DNA of 64,000 nt from Legionella sp. PATHC035 (GTDB lineage Bacteria > Pseudomonadota > Gammaproteobacteria > Legionellales > Legionellaceae). Of this stretch, positions 26,628 to 36,743 are shown piece after piece. Position numbers and translations under genes: made by a program. Location of the stretch: positions 2,527,001 to 2,591,000 of the forward strand of contig NZ_JAPHOT010000001.1 in the NCBI RefSeq assembly GCF_026191115.1. The letters run 5' to 3'. The notes beneath the pieces are model-generated. The model saw nothing but the letters and a program-made list of their open reading frames with translations. It was not told the DNA's origin and searched no databases. Every line of letters starts with the position of its first letter. Positions within the stretch are counted from its first letter, which is position 1.

Positions 26628-29453
26628 ATGCATACTATCACCATACGTGGTGCACGAACCCACAACCTTAAAAATCTTGACCTGGATTTACCCCGCGATC
26701 AACTCATTGTCATTACGGGGTTATCCGGTTCAGGGAAATCCTCGTTAGCCTTTGATACATTGTATGCGGAGGGGCAGCGTCGCTATGTCGAATCGCTCTC
26801 CGCTTATGCACGACAATTTTTATCGATGATGGAAAAGCCTGATGTGGATTCAATCGAGGGTTTATCACCGGCAATTTCCATTGAGCAAAAAGCAACCTCG
26901 CACAATCCTCGCTCGACTGTCGGGACTATTACTGAAATATATGATTATTTACGGTTACTCTACGCACGAGTGGGCGAGCCTCGGTGCCCTACGCATCACG
27001 TCAGTTTGCATGCGCAAACGATCAGTCAAATGGTAGATCAAGTACTTGCCTTACCTACGGACAGCAAAGTGATGATTTTGGCTCCGGTTGTGCGTGAACG
27101 TAAGGGAGAGCAGGTCCAGCTTTTACAGCAGTTACAAGCGCAAGGCTATGTACGCGCTCGAATTGATGGAGAACTCTATGAGTTGGATTCTCCTCCTAAG
27201 CTGGGTTTACGTACTAAGCATACGATTGAAGTCGTGGTCGATCGTTTTAAAGTCAGGCCTGACATTGCGCAGCGCTTAAGCGAGTCCTTTGAAAATGCTT
27301 TAAATTTGGCAGAGGGCCTTGCAATTGTTGCTTCTATGGAAAATCAATTTGATGATTTGGTTTTTTCTTCCAAATTTGCTTGCCCAGAATGTGGATACAG
27401 CCTAAGTGAATTAGAGCCCAGACTTTTTTCATTTAATAACCCAGTTGGTGCCTGTCCCTCTTGTGATGGGTTGGGTGTTGATCAGTTTTTTGATCCAGAT
27501 CGTGTTGTTCATGATCAAACAGCCAGTTTGGCCGAAGGTGCTATTCGTGGTTGGGATAAAAAAACGACTTATTATTTTTCAATGCTCGAATCGCTTGCAC
27601 AACATTATGGTTTTGATATTCATACCGCATTTTGTGATTTGCCTGAAGAAGTGCGCCAAATTGTCTTATATGGGGGAAATGAGGTTATCGATTTCCATTA
27701 TCACAGGCCCAATGGTGGGTATATGGTGAAGCGACATGCTTTTGAAGGCATCATTCCAAACATGCAACGACGTTATCGGGAGTCCGATTCGGGAATGATA
27801 CGTGAAGAACTTGCTAAATATTTATCATCGCGTCCATGTCAGAGTTGCCAAGGAACACGATTGCGTGAATCCGCCCGCAATGTGTTTATTGATAACAAAA
27901 ATTTACCTGAAGTTACCGCTTATTCGATCGAAAAAGCCTATCTATTTTTTAAAAATTTGCATATGACCGGCTATAAAGGTGAGATTGCAGCAAAGATTAA
28001 CAAAGAAATTGTTGAGCGATTAGGGTTTTTGGTCAATGTAGGCCTGGATTATCTCTCCTTAACACGTAGTGCTGAAACATTGTCCGGCGGGGAAGCCCAA
28101 CGTATTCGTTTAGCCAGTCAAATTGGCTCGGGATTAGTGGGGGTGATGTACATTTTGGATGAGCCCTCCATTGGTTTGCATCAAAGAGATAACGATCGCT
28201 TATTAAAAACATTAATGCACTTAAGGAATCTGGGAAATACAGTGATTGTAGTGGAACATGATGAAGACGCGATTCGCAGTGCTGATTTTGTTCTCGATAT
28301 AGGTCCTGGCGCTGGGGTCCATGGTGGGGAAATTGTGGCTCGTGGGACACCTCAAGAAATCATGCAATCTCCAGCTTCATTGACGGGTCAATATTTATCT
28401 GGGAAACAATCCATCGCAATTCCTGACAACCGCCGGCCAATTAATCCCGAAAAAATGATTCATTTAAAAGGGGTGGTTTGTAATAATTTATACGATGTCG
28501 ATGTCAGTATTCCTTTGGGCTTACTTACTTGTATTACGGGGGTTTCTGGTTCCGGGAAATCCAGTTTAATCAATGATACTTTATATCCGAGTGCCGCAAA
28601 TTTATTAAATAGGGCAAGTTTATATACTCCTGGTTCCGTTAAAGAGATCACGGGTTTAAATCTATGCGATAAGGTGATTGATATCGATCAGAGTCCGATT
28701 GGGAGGACTCCGCGTTCTAATCCGGCTACGTATACTGGAATATTTACTCATATTCGCGAATTATTTGCCGCAACTCCTGAGTCTCGGGCACGGGGTTATC
28801 AGCCTGGACGGTTTAGCTTTAATGTCCGTGGGGGGCGCTGTGAAGCGTGTCAGGGTGATGGACTGATTAAAGTCGAGATGCACTTTTTGCCTGATATTTA
28901 TGTGTCATGTGATGTATGCAAAGGCAAACGTTACAATCGGGAAACGCTTGATATTCAATACAAAGGCAAAAACATTCATGAAGTTTTAGAAATGACGGTT
29001 GAAGATGCCAGCCATTTTTTTGCAGCGATTCCGGTATTAGCCAGAAAATGTCAGACCCTGATGGATGTGGGCTTATCTTATATCAAATTAGGGCAAAGTG
29101 CGACTACACTTTCTGGTGGGGAGGCACAGCGAATCAAATTGTCGCGTGAGCTGTCAAAGCGCGATACAGGAAGCACATTATATATACTCGATGAACCAAC
29201 AACCGGATTACATTTTCATGATACCAAACAGTTGTTATCCGTATTGTTTCGTTTGCGAGAACAAGGCAATACCATCGTGATTATCGAACATAATTTGGAT
29301 GTGATTAAAACGGCCGATTGGATTATTGATTTGGGGCCAGAAGGGGGTAGTAAAGGTGGGCGTATCGTGGCAACGGGGACGCCTGAACAGGTTGCCGAAT
29401 GCGAGCATTCCTATACAGGGCAATTTTTGAAGCCTATTTTAGCTACACGCTGA
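26628..29453 (+). CDS. uvrA: Excinuclease ABC subunit A
   Basis: 941 residues, the full UvrA length. It shows two ABC modules: Walker [13 protein letters not shown] at about residue 31 and [13 protein letters not shown] near 640, two signature motifs LSGGEAQRI, a zinc module with CPECG...CPSC at about 255-283 and a C-terminal CEACQGDG...[10 protein letters not shown] zinc finger. It recognises DNA damage with UvrB in nucleotide excision repair. A TATAAT hexamer lies at 26554-26559 upstream, with a poor -35. I saw no LexA-like box of the CTGT-N8-ACAG type. Confidence 0.97.
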   Translation: MHTITIRGARTHNLKNLDLDLPRDQLIVITGLSGSGKSSLAFDTLYAEGQRRYVESLSAYARQFLSMMEKPDVDSIEGLSPAISIEQKATSHNPRSTVGTITEIYDYLRLLYARVGEPRCPTHHVSLHAQTISQMVDQVLALPTDSKVMILAPVVRERKGEQVQLLQQLQAQGYVRARIDGELYELDSPPKLGLRTKHTIEVVVDRFKVRPDIAQRLSESFENALNLAEGLAIVASMENQFDDLVFSSKFACPECGYSLSELEPRLFSFNNPVGACPSCDGLGVDQFFDPDRVVHDQTASLAEGAIRGWDKKTTYYFSMLESLAQHYGFDIHTAFCDLPEEVRQIVLYGGNEVIDFHYHRPNGGYMVKRHAFEGIIPNMQRRYRESDSGMIREELAKYLSSRPCQSCQGTRLRESARNVFIDNKNLPEVTAYSIEKAYLFFKNLHMTGYKGEIAAKINKEIVERLGFLVNVGLDYLSLTRSAETLSGGEAQRIRLASQIGSGLVGVMYILDEPSIGLHQRDNDRLLKTLMHLRNLGNTVIVVEHDEDAIRSADFVLDIGPGAGVHGGEIVARGTPQEIMQSPASLTGQYLSGKQSIAIPDNRRPINPEKMIHLKGVVCNNLYDVDVSIPLGLLTCITGVSGSGKSSLINDTLYPSAANLLNRASLYTPGSVKEITGLNLCDKVIDIDQSPIGRTPRSNPATYTGIFTHIRELFAATPESRARGYQPGRFSFNVRGGRCEACQGDGLIKVEMHFLPDIYVSCDVCKGKRYNRETLDIQYKGKNIHEVLEMTVEDASHFFAAIPVLARKCQTLMDVGLSYIKLGQSATTLSGGEAQRIKLSRELSKRDTGSTLYILDEPTTGLHFHDTKQLLSVLFRLREQGNTIVIIEHNLDVIKTADWIIDLGPEGGSKGGRIVATGTPEQVAECEHSYTGQFLKPILATR

Positions 29454-29560
29454 TTTTTACTACCCCTGTCTCATCTCAAAGTAAGCGAGTGGTTTCCCAG
29501 AGTAACACGGTGCTGTATTGTGGAGACCTCTTGCTGCGTTCGGGATGACCCGCAACCGGA

Positions 29561-30112
29561 TTATGCATCAATGCGATTCGTTTTTTTTAAATAATTATAT
29601 GCATAAAAGCTGATTGGCAGGAGTAATGCCCAGGTAATACCCACAGAAAGATAAAAGGGATAGCTTTTTTCAATGACTACAATATTGCATGATTCCCCAA
29701 TTTTATAAGCAAAAGGCATCAAAAAAAGAATCAGTAGAAACCAAATGAAATAGTAGCGTGTGAATTTTTCATTAAGAATAATCAGATTTAATCCGAAACT
29801 TAACCAAATACAAATCATCCATGGGGCTGTAAAATAAGAACTGAAAGGATTTGCTTTAAAATAAATGTAGTTTTGATGAAGCCAAATTGTGTCTGTAAGC
29901 GAACCAATAAATGCAATAAGAAATGCAAAAAAAAGGGCATTTAAATAAGGCAATCGATTAATTAATTGCCATCCGATTTGCACGGCAATTATTAAAATGC
30001 CAATAATTGGCCCAAGATATACATTGTTTTGTGCTGCAAAATAGAAACAGGCTATCCAGCACAAATAATACGATGAAAAATGGATACACCATCCAATCCT
30101 ACTTTTGCTCAT
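29561..30112 (-). CDS. DUF2878-type inner-membrane protein
   Basis: About 183 residues from ATG 30112 (MSKSRIGWCIHFSSYYLCW); the frame is open 17 codons further, but the internal start removes a non-hydrophobic leader. Six or so membrane helices are apparent, such as PIIGILIIAVQIGWQL, ALFFAFLIAFIGSLTD and ITWALLLPISFYAYNYL. The pattern, with SLTDTIW after the third helix and PWMICIWLSFG, matches the DUF2878 family of unknown function. It is convergent with uvrA. Confidence 0.7.
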   Translation of the reverse strand: MSKSRIGWCIHFSSYYLCWIACFYFAAQNNVYLGPIIGILIIAVQIGWQLINRLPYLNALFFAFLIAFIGSLTDTIWLHQNYIYFKANPFSSYFTAPWMICIWLSFGLNLIILNEKFTRYYFIWFLLILFLMPFAYKIGESCNIVVIEKSYPFYLSVGITWALLLPISFYAYNYLKKTNRIDA

Positions 30113-30196
30113 TAGTTCTACTCTTATGTTTGGGGCAAAAACGTCTCCTTTGCCAATAGGCACATCATCCCAAGTGCCGCGAGGGCTCTCCTATTC

Positions 30197-30287
30197 CGGT
30201 GAACACCGTGCTACAGCACGGATCCGAATATTCGGAAGGATTGATATTTGTCCATCCCGCTTCGATGCTCAAAAAGCATACGCTTTT
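30197..30287. repeat. Cluster of four short palindromes upstream of lemA
   Basis: Within 91 bases lie CGGTGaaCACCG (30197-30208), CCGTGCTacAGCACGG (30206-30221), the perfect 14-mer TCCGAATATTCGGA (30223-30236) and AAAAGCatacGCTTTT (30272-30287). The stretch is more G+C-rich than the surrounding spacer. It could be a folded leader of the lemA transcript or the remains of a small palindromic element. Confidence 0.6.
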
Positions 30288-30380
30288 GTTCAACCTCGCA
30301 TTATTTAAAAAGCGCGTACTGTTCTTTTTTAAATTTTCGATCTATAACTAAATTGTAGGAAATTTTGCATAGGAAGAAAA

Positions 30381-30962
30381 ATGGGTACTTTTTTTATTGT
30401 TCTTATCATTATTGTAGTACTTTTATTCATATGGGCTATTGGTGTCTACAATACCTTAATTCACTTAATCGAAGCGATTAATAACGACAAAAAACAAATC
30501 GATATCCAGTTAGATCGTCGTTTTAAGGTATTTGAATCTTTGATCGAAGCCGTAAAAAAATACATGGATTACGAACAAACTACACTAAAAGACGTGGTTG
30601 CTTTGCGTAACCAGGCTCAAGTAGCCAAAGCTGCTGGGGATGAACAAGGGCGTATTGCTGCAGAGAATCAAATTTCCCAGATTGCTTCTGGACTTAATGT
30701 AGTATTCGAACAATACCCTGATTTAAAAGCAAGTCAGAATGTCATGCAATTGCAGGAAGAAATTGTCAATACTGAAAATAAGTTAGCTTATTCTAAGCAA
30801 GCTTATAACGATGGTATAGAGCGTTATAATGCCAAAAAGAAATCGTTCTTTGAATCGATGGTGGTCTCTTTTTTTGCATCCTCTTTAGATAAAGATTTTG
30901 TTTATTGGGGACTTCCTGAAGAGCAGATCCAGGCAAAAGAAAACTATACCGTAAAATTTTGA
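30381..30962 (+). CDS. lemA: LemA family protein
   Basis: 193 residues. The single N-terminal helix (FFIVLIIIVVLLFIWAIGVYN) and the following NTLIHLIEAINNDKKQIDIQLDRR segment are the LemA signature, with the conserved helical bundle and ENKLAYSKQAYND later. LemA proteins are membrane-anchored helical proteins exposed to the periplasm or extracytoplasm. The gene sits nine bases before an M48 peptidase, a common pairing, suggesting a shared role in envelope quality control. Confidence 0.93.
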   Translation: MGTFFIVLIIIVVLLFIWAIGVYNTLIHLIEAINNDKKQIDIQLDRRFKVFESLIEAVKKYMDYEQTTLKDVVALRNQAQVAKAAGDEQGRIAAENQISQIASGLNVVFEQYPDLKASQNVMQLQEEIVNTENKLAYSKQAYNDGIERYNAKKKSFFESMVVSFFASSLDKDFVYWGLPEEQIQAKENYTVKF

Positions 30963-30971
30963 GTATAGGAT

Positions 30972-31994
30972 ATGGGGCTTGAAGAGTATCATGGCGGCGT
31001 AGGTAATTGGCGCGAGCAAATACGGTTAAATAAACGCAAGACACGATCAGTGATTGCTATGTTCATTGCGATTTATTTTGCTGTAGGCTTGATTGCCGAT
31101 TTATTTATTTTGCATACAACTTACCCGCAAGTTACTCTTGAGCAATGTTTCTTCGCATTGATTCAGCTAAAAGTGATTCCTTATGCGACCATTCTTATGG
31201 TGGGTTTTGCGGTGGTGTCATTAATGATAACGTACGCATTTTACGATCGCATCATGCTATTAGGTACGGAATATCGTGAAATAACCCCCAAAACAGCCCA
31301 GAATTTACTCGAGCAACAGTTATATAATGTGGTCGAGGAAATGAAAGTTGCTGCCGGCTTGCAGTACATGCCCAAGGTTTTTATTATCGAAGCAGATTAT
31401 ATGAATGCTTTTGCAAGTGGCTACAGTGAAAAATCGGCAATGGTAGCAATTACTCGAGGTTTAATAGGAAAATTAGACAGGGCAGAATTGCAAGCGGTGA
31501 TGGCTCATGAATTAAGCCACATTCGTCATTATGATATTAAATTAACTTTGATGGTGGCGGTTTTAAGTAATATTCTTTTGATTGTAGTCGATATTTTGTT
31601 TTATTCGGCATTATTTAGGCGCAACGACAGACGTGAAGATAACCGCCTGTTACTGGTTATAGTAGTCCTTCGTTATGTTTTACCTTTAATTACTGTCCTG
31701 TTAACTTTATTCTTAAGTCGAACACGTGAATACATGGCGGATGCGGGTTGCGTGGAATTAATGCGTGACAATGAGCCTTTAGCGCGGGCGCTCCTCAAAA
31801 TTAGTGATGATCATGCGCAACATGTGGAAGAGTATACCCAAGAATACGGTAATACCCCTCACGAACAGGTCAGGCAGGCATCCTATCTTTTTGATCCTTC
31901 TGATATGCAACCGGTTAAATCTTTAAGCAGTGCTTTTGCAACACATCCCTCAATTGATGCTCGTTTACGCGCTTTGGGATTTAAGCGTAAGTAA
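30972..31994 (+). CDS. M48 (HtpX-like) membrane metallopeptidase
   Basis: 340 residues with two N-terminal helices, then the zinc motif HELSH (about residue 179, VMAHELSHIRHYD), two further helices, and the glutamate ligand region SRTREYMADAGCVEL. The late ATHPSIDARLRAL motif is typical of HtpX-type proteases. It is co-transcribed with lemA. It probably degrades misfolded membrane proteins; regulation is not visible. Confidence 0.92.
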   Translation: MGLEEYHGGVGNWREQIRLNKRKTRSVIAMFIAIYFAVGLIADLFILHTTYPQVTLEQCFFALIQLKVIPYATILMVGFAVVSLMITYAFYDRIMLLGTEYREITPKTAQNLLEQQLYNVVEEMKVAAGLQYMPKVFIIEADYMNAFASGYSEKSAMVAITRGLIGKLDRAELQAVMAHELSHIRHYDIKLTLMVAVLSNILLIVVDILFYSALFRRNDRREDNRLLLVIVVLRYVLPLITVLLTLFLSRTREYMADAGCVELMRDNEPLARALLKISDDHAQHVEEYTQEYGNTPHEQVRQASYLFDPSDMQPVKSLSSAFATHPSIDARLRALGFKRK

Positions 31995-32263
31995 AAAAGT
32001 ACCAGGGTAACATCGTGTCCTTTATCTCTGTATGCCTCAGTTCTTGTGCAATTTTATGTTTAAGCATATGATTATACACGAAACCTACACTGGACTATGT
32101 CAACCCGAACTTAGTGCGTGTTCTCTAGTTATGTAGTATCAGCATTATGATATGATGCTGAAATTCGGAGATCATTAATCGTAGAACTCAGGATGACAGG
32201 GGTCGTGAAAGATTACTTAGGGTCTAAAAGTTTATACCTTCTCTAAAAAGGAATTTGGATGTG

Positions 32264-33238
32264 ATGAAAATTCAGTCATTAGTTTTATCTGTTTTTTTGG
32301 TATTTAGCGGATTTGGTCTCAATGCAAATACGCTGTCAAAGGATGGTACAAGCAATCAATTAAATAATTCAGAATTTCTTAGAAAAATAACGCCAGAATT
32401 TCTGTATGGGTATACCGATTTTAATTTCGATTCGACTTCAGGGACCAATTTTAACCGATATAATGGACATTCAAATCTTTATTCAGCAGGAGCAGATCAT
32501 GTTTCTCTAGGTCAGACTATGATGGTGGGTGTTTATTATTTTGGAATTGATACAGAACTTTCTTCTCAATTTTTACTCACTCCCGGCTCGGTAACTACCT
32601 CAGAACAGACCATACATAATCATACAATTTTTGGCCATTTGTTTAAAATTTTTACTCCCGAAATTTATGCTGATTTGGGTGGGGGATATGGTTTTAATAA
32701 GTTTATTACCTCAACGGAGATAGCCACAGAGCCTGTGCCATTAATCGCTCAAGCAACGAATAATAACAACAACTGGTTTATTAGCTTTAATGGAATTTAT
32801 AGAAAAATCTGGAAAAAATTTCTGTTGAGAGCCAATGCCGGAGTGTTGTACAGCCAAATTGATACTGGACGATATAATTATTTTTTCCCGGCGACTGATA
32901 CCTTTCAAGTGATTGAACCTTTGACGAATAAAGCAACTTTAATTTTGGAAAATATTGAATTAGGTTATTATATTAAGCCTACGGTGATGCCTTTTCTGAG
33001 TGGTGGATTAATTCAAGTAGCACAATTTTCCAATAGTCGCTCATTAATAAATCCTGCAAGCGTCATTAATGGTTCGCTCCCCCAATTGAACATGGATAAA
33101 AGTGGTTTTCGCGTAGGGGGGGGGATCGCCATAACCTATAAAAATGCAACCATCCGAATTGAAGAAAAATATTATAATGCTAGTGGCGTGTTTCAGAGCT
33201 ATCAAACTCTGGCCGCATTGGAATATCAATTTGGTTAG
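32264..33238 (+). CDS. Outer-membrane beta-barrel candidate
   Basis: About 324 residues from ATG 32264; GTG 32261 and TTG 32255 are in-frame alternatives, and AAAAGGA lies just upstream. The signal peptide MKIQSLVLSVFLVFSGFGLNA cleaves before NTLSKDG. The mature chain has alternating hydrophobic strands separated by Asn/Thr/Gly loops (EIYADLGGGYGFNKF; WFISFNGIYRKIWKKFLLRANAGVLYS) and ends TLAALEYQFG, which resembles an autotransporter-type or porin-type barrel end. It lacks a recognisable passenger. The neighbouring cyclase on the same strand starts 190 bases later, so co-transcription is possible. Confidence 0.65.
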   Translation: MKIQSLVLSVFLVFSGFGLNANTLSKDGTSNQLNNSEFLRKITPEFLYGYTDFNFDSTSGTNFNRYNGHSNLYSAGADHVSLGQTMMVGVYYFGIDTELSSQFLLTPGSVTTSEQTIHNHTIFGHLFKIFTPEIYADLGGGYGFNKFITSTEIATEPVPLIAQATNNNNNWFISFNGIYRKIWKKFLLRANAGVLYSQIDTGRYNYFFPATDTFQVIEPLTNKATLILENIELGYYIKPTVMPFLSGGLIQVAQFSNSRSLINPASVINGSLPQLNMDKSGFRVGGGIAITYKNATIRIEEKYYNASGVFQSYQTLAALEYQFG

Positions 33239-33428
33239 GACGAGTTTCAACGAGACTCTCTTGACCAAAACCTGTTGATTTTTTGAAACCCGGCCCTAGG
33301 ATAGAACTTGATAGCATCAACCCTTATGATTAAGACAAGGCGCAAAAAAATGAGGCAAAGAGGTTATAGGGCTCTATATCTTTGCTTCCTTTCAGTGTTG
33401 TGGCGAAGCGTATTAAGGACGATATCTC

Positions 33429-35672
33429 GTGAAAAAGAAAGATTATTTTTCGCCGAAAACTTTGAAATCTAAATGGATACAAATCCTTTTAGGTCTCTTC
33501 TGGGTGGCTCTGATTTTTTGCACGGATGTCATGCAAATCCCGCTTCTAAGTTCATTTATTACTCAATTAGACTATCGAACTTATGACCAGGTGGCTCAAT
33601 TAAACTGGCGTCCGCATCAAACAATTCCTCGAGTGGTTATTATTGATATTGATAATAAATCAGTACAACAAGAAGGCCGATGGCCTTGGTCTCGCGACAA
33701 GATGGCTGATTTAATTAATCAACTAAAGAAAAATGGGGTCGTTACGATTGCAACAGATATTGTAATGGCTGAGGCAGAGGTTAATTATGCGATTGGTTTA
33801 AAAAATGAATTAAATAAATTAATGCCTCAGTTGTCCCTGGAACAAAAGCAATTACCTAATTTGCTCGAGCAGATTGCGCCGAAAGTAGACAATGATCGCA
33901 TATTGGCTCAGGCATTGATGGATCATAATGTGGTATTAGGCTTTCTATTTCATAATGACACGCAAATTAGGAAAGGGGTGTTACCTCCTCCTTTAACTAA
34001 TCCAGAGAATCAAGAGTTATGCAGAGAGCATCTGCCTCTTCATCAATTCTCTGGATATAACGGGTGCTTACCTTTATTTCTGAATGCATCCACCCAAGCG
34101 GGTGCGGTGACCAACGTACCCGATCTGGATGGGACGGTGCGACATGGACTTATGTTAGCCAGTTATGATAACAAGCTCTACCCGACTTTAGCTCTTGCAA
34201 CGGCCATGAATTATTTAATGGTACAGCACATTGCACTTAAAATTCATGATCATCAATTATATGGAATACAAATGGGGAATGTGTTTATCCCTACAAACTC
34301 GCACGGACAAATTCTTATTCCATTTTGGGGACAAATTGGGACACTTAATTATTATTCTGCGACAGATGTGATACAAGGCAAAATTAACCCAGACGAATTG
34401 CAGGGAGCCATTGCTATCATTGGTTCAACAATCATCCTTTTGGCCGATTTGCACCAATCCCCCGTTGCCCAATCGTTTCCTGGTGTTGAGATGGTAGGGA
34501 ACATGGTTCAAGGTATTGTTGGACAGCAATTGGTTTCAGAATTTGATTGGAGGACTACTCAAGGCAGAGTGTATTTAGTATTGATTGGATTACTGTTTAC
34601 CTTTTTAATCTCTTTCCTGAGTGTTTCCGGAATGTTGATTCTTGCAGTGATTAGTATTATCGGTATTCGGGTTTTATCAATCTATCTCTTTGTATCCAAA
34701 AGTTTCTACCTCCCAATAGCACTTATGTTAACCTTAATCGTACTGATTACCGTAACGAATTATGCTTATTTGTTTATCATTGAAAGAAAACAAAAAAGAA
34801 AAATAAATCAGTTGTTTGGCCAATATGTCCCAGAGGCCTATGTTAAAGAACTCATCGAATCTCCTGATCAATACAGTATGGAAGGACAAGAACGTAACAT
34901 GACGGTTCTATTTAGTGACATACGTAATTTTACAGGAGTAAGTGAAACTTTAGATGCATCTCATGTGAAGCGGTTATTAAATGCTTTTTTTACGCCAGTC
35001 ACGGAGATCATTTTTAGTTTTAGAGGAACAATTGATAAATATGTAGGTGATATGATTGTCGCGTTTTGGGGGGCGCCTATACATGATGAGGAACATGCCT
35101 TGCATGCCATTAGTTGCGCGTTAACTGTAGCCCAAAAATTACCCGAAATTAATGTATCAATGCAAGAAAAAGACTTGCCAGCAGTGAATATCGGTATTGG
35201 CTTAGCAACAGGAATGATGAATGTGGGTGACATGGGTTCGGAGTTTCGCCGGGCGTATACTGTCATTGGCGATACAGTGAATCTTGCCTCTCGATTACAA
35301 GATTTAACGAAATTTTATCAGGTGAGTATTTTAGTGAGTGATGGAACACGTACTGGACAAAATCAATTTGTTTGGCGAATCATCGATAAAATTACAGTTA
35401 AGGGAAGAAAAAGTGGGTTGGTTATCTATCAGCCTCTGGGCAGGGTGAATGAAGTTTCTGAGGAGGTTTTAACGGAGCTCAAAGAGTACCATCAAGCTTT
35501 GGGTGAGTATTCCGCACAGAACTGGAAGGCTGCAGAAAAAAAATTTGCCTTGCTAAAAAATAAATTTCCCGATGTTTATTTATATCAGATGTATCATGAA
35601 CGCAGTAAAGCGTTCATGAAAACGCCTCCTCCTGGCGACTGGGATGGAGTCTATACGCATCTGCATAAATGA
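33429..35672 (+). CDS. CHASE2-domain class III adenylate cyclase
   Basis: 747 residues, GTG start at 33429 with AAGGAC upstream. Order: an N-terminal helix (about 17-34), a CHASE2 sensory domain in the periplasm (about 40-375; VVIIDIDNKSV, RWPWSRDKMADLI, VPDLDGTVRHGLML), three helices (about 380-455), then a class III cyclase domain (about 485-660). The metal aspartates are in LFSDIRNFTG and YVGDMIVAFWGAP; K in IDKYVGD and T in YTVIGDTVNLASRL favour ATP as substrate, and the N/R transition-state pair is in VNLASRL. It should make cAMP in response to an extracytoplasmic signal. Confidence 0.93.
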   Translation: MKKKDYFSPKTLKSKWIQILLGLFWVALIFCTDVMQIPLLSSFITQLDYRTYDQVAQLNWRPHQTIPRVVIIDIDNKSVQQEGRWPWSRDKMADLINQLKKNGVVTIATDIVMAEAEVNYAIGLKNELNKLMPQLSLEQKQLPNLLEQIAPKVDNDRILAQALMDHNVVLGFLFHNDTQIRKGVLPPPLTNPENQELCREHLPLHQFSGYNGCLPLFLNASTQAGAVTNVPDLDGTVRHGLMLASYDNKLYPTLALATAMNYLMVQHIALKIHDHQLYGIQMGNVFIPTNSHGQILIPFWGQIGTLNYYSATDVIQGKINPDELQGAIAIIGSTIILLADLHQSPVAQSFPGVEMVGNMVQGIVGQQLVSEFDWRTTQGRVYLVLIGLLFTFLISFLSVSGMLILAVISIIGIRVLSIYLFVSKSFYLPIALMLTLIVLITVTNYAYLFIIERKQKRKINQLFGQYVPEAYVKELIESPDQYSMEGQERNMTVLFSDIRNFTGVSETLDASHVKRLLNAFFTPVTEIIFSFRGTIDKYVGDMIVAFWGAPIHDEEHALHAISCALTVAQKLPEINVSMQEKDLPAVNIGIGLATGMMNVGDMGSEFRRAYTVIGDTVNLASRLQDLTKFYQVSILVSDGTRTGQNQFVWRIIDKITVKGRKSGLVIYQPLGRVNEVSEEVLTELKEYHQALGEYSAQNWKAAEKKFALLKNKFPDVYLYQMYHERSKAFMKTPPPGDWDGVYTHLHK

Positions 35673-35737
35673 ATAAGGATAGGCTTATGCTTAGTACCCA
35701 TAACTATTTTTAATGGAAAAATTGTACAGGAATCTAT

Positions 35738-36475
35738 ATGAAAAAAATAATAATTACAGGGTTATTCATGTTGGCCAGTCAAGTATTTGCGCAATCTGCG
35801 GCTACTGTTTTGTTCACCCAGAAAAAAGTACTCGCCAATCATAATGGTGTTGAGCGGGTGTTGACTCGTGGCTCGGCTTTGGATCCTGGTGATGAAGTGA
35901 TTACAGGTGATGGTGCGGCAGCGAGCCTCCAATATACAAATGGCGCATTAGTTAACATTGGCAACAATTCAAATTATAAAATTCTGGCGTATTCGCCCAA
36001 GGAGTCTGTACAAATTAAGGCGGAATTGAGTAAGGGAAAGGCAGAAATAAAAACTCCGGAAAAAATTAAAGAGTCACTTAAAACGCCAATTTTATCTCTT
36101 GCAATTCTTGGAACCGATGTGCGTATCTACGTCCCTTCGCACAGTATGACTTATATCGAGGTGATTGAAGGACTTGTTTTGGCCAGAAATGAATACCTTC
36201 GACCAGGAGCAAGTGTGCGCGTTACTGCAGATAAGATTGTTAATGCCCCTTTCCCTAAAGAGGGAGAGGTCACAACGACCGCTGATGTGGTATCAGTTAC
36301 CACTGGGGCAGGGAAGACTGTCACTAATGATGCTGGGAGTGGTATTGACAGTGTATCCTATCTTTCTACAGCGCAAGTAACCGCAACGTCAACTTCTACG
36401 GCAACACAAGCTGCTCAAGCTGCTGCAATAGCAGATATTTCCATAATTTGCCTGAATCCGGGAAGTCTCGGGTGA
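35738..36475 (+). CDS. FecR-domain periplasmic protein
   Basis: 245 residues with a signal peptide (ITGLFMLASQVFA). The FecR-domain pattern follows: RGSALDPGDEVITGDGAAASLQYTNGALV, then ILGTDVRIYV and EVIEGLVLARN, over about residues 30-170. The tail is low-complexity Thr/Ala (TATSTSTATQAAQAA) and ends CLNPGSLG. FecR proteins relay signals in the periplasm. The pairing with a CHASE2 cyclase 65 bases upstream is a widespread arrangement and suggests that this protein modulates or is sensed by the cyclase. Confidence 0.82.
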   Translation: MKKIIITGLFMLASQVFAQSAATVLFTQKKVLANHNGVERVLTRGSALDPGDEVITGDGAAASLQYTNGALVNIGNNSNYKILAYSPKESVQIKAELSKGKAEIKTPEKIKESLKTPILSLAILGTDVRIYVPSHSMTYIEVIEGLVLARNEYLRPGASVRVTADKIVNAPFPKEGEVTTTADVVSVTTGAGKTVTNDAGSGIDSVSYLSTAQVTATSTSTATQAAQAAAIADISIICLNPGSLG

Positions 36476-36528
36476 AGCCTGATTGGTTGCAAAAGGAGGC
36501 GTGATTTGAAGTCTCATCCCGGTTGCAC

Positions 36529-36600
36529 GGTTGGGCCTTGGCCCGACCAGTCTTTAATGGGTTACTCAGGAGCAGAATGCGGTTGGGCCAAGGCTCAACC
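36529..36600. repeat. Two near-identical 20-bp palindromes
   Basis: GGTTGGGCCTTGGCCCGACC (36529-36548) and GGTTGGGCCAAGGCTCAACC (36581-36600) share their first nine bases and are each almost self-complementary, so they can form two hairpins or pair with one another. A further stem with a GAAA loop sits at 36722-36739 (CTCCGGC/GCTGGAG). They occupy the 268-base spacer between the FecR gene and a convergent ABC permease, so a bidirectional transcript end or REP-like pair is likely. An apparent 67-codon frame over them has no support. Confidence 0.65.
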
Positions 36601-36743
36601 TACGTCTTCCTATTGGAGAGGGAACGTTTGTAACACCAGTCTTTTGTTTCCACTCTGCCTACTCCTGGTGCTTGTTCGCGGGGGGCTGTGTTTTAACGTA
36701 TTCTCCTGATTCTGCGGGCAACTCCGGCGAAAGCTGGAGATGA

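Noticed and set aside
30105-30308. 67-codon frame over the palindrome cluster before lemA
   Set aside because: It begins inside the antisense DUF2878 start region and its composition follows the palindromes; no family or ribosome site.
36506-36709. 67-codon frame after the FecR gene
   Set aside because: It covers both palindromes, has unusual Cys/Trp/Pro content and no convincing start; it is better explained as structured spacer.
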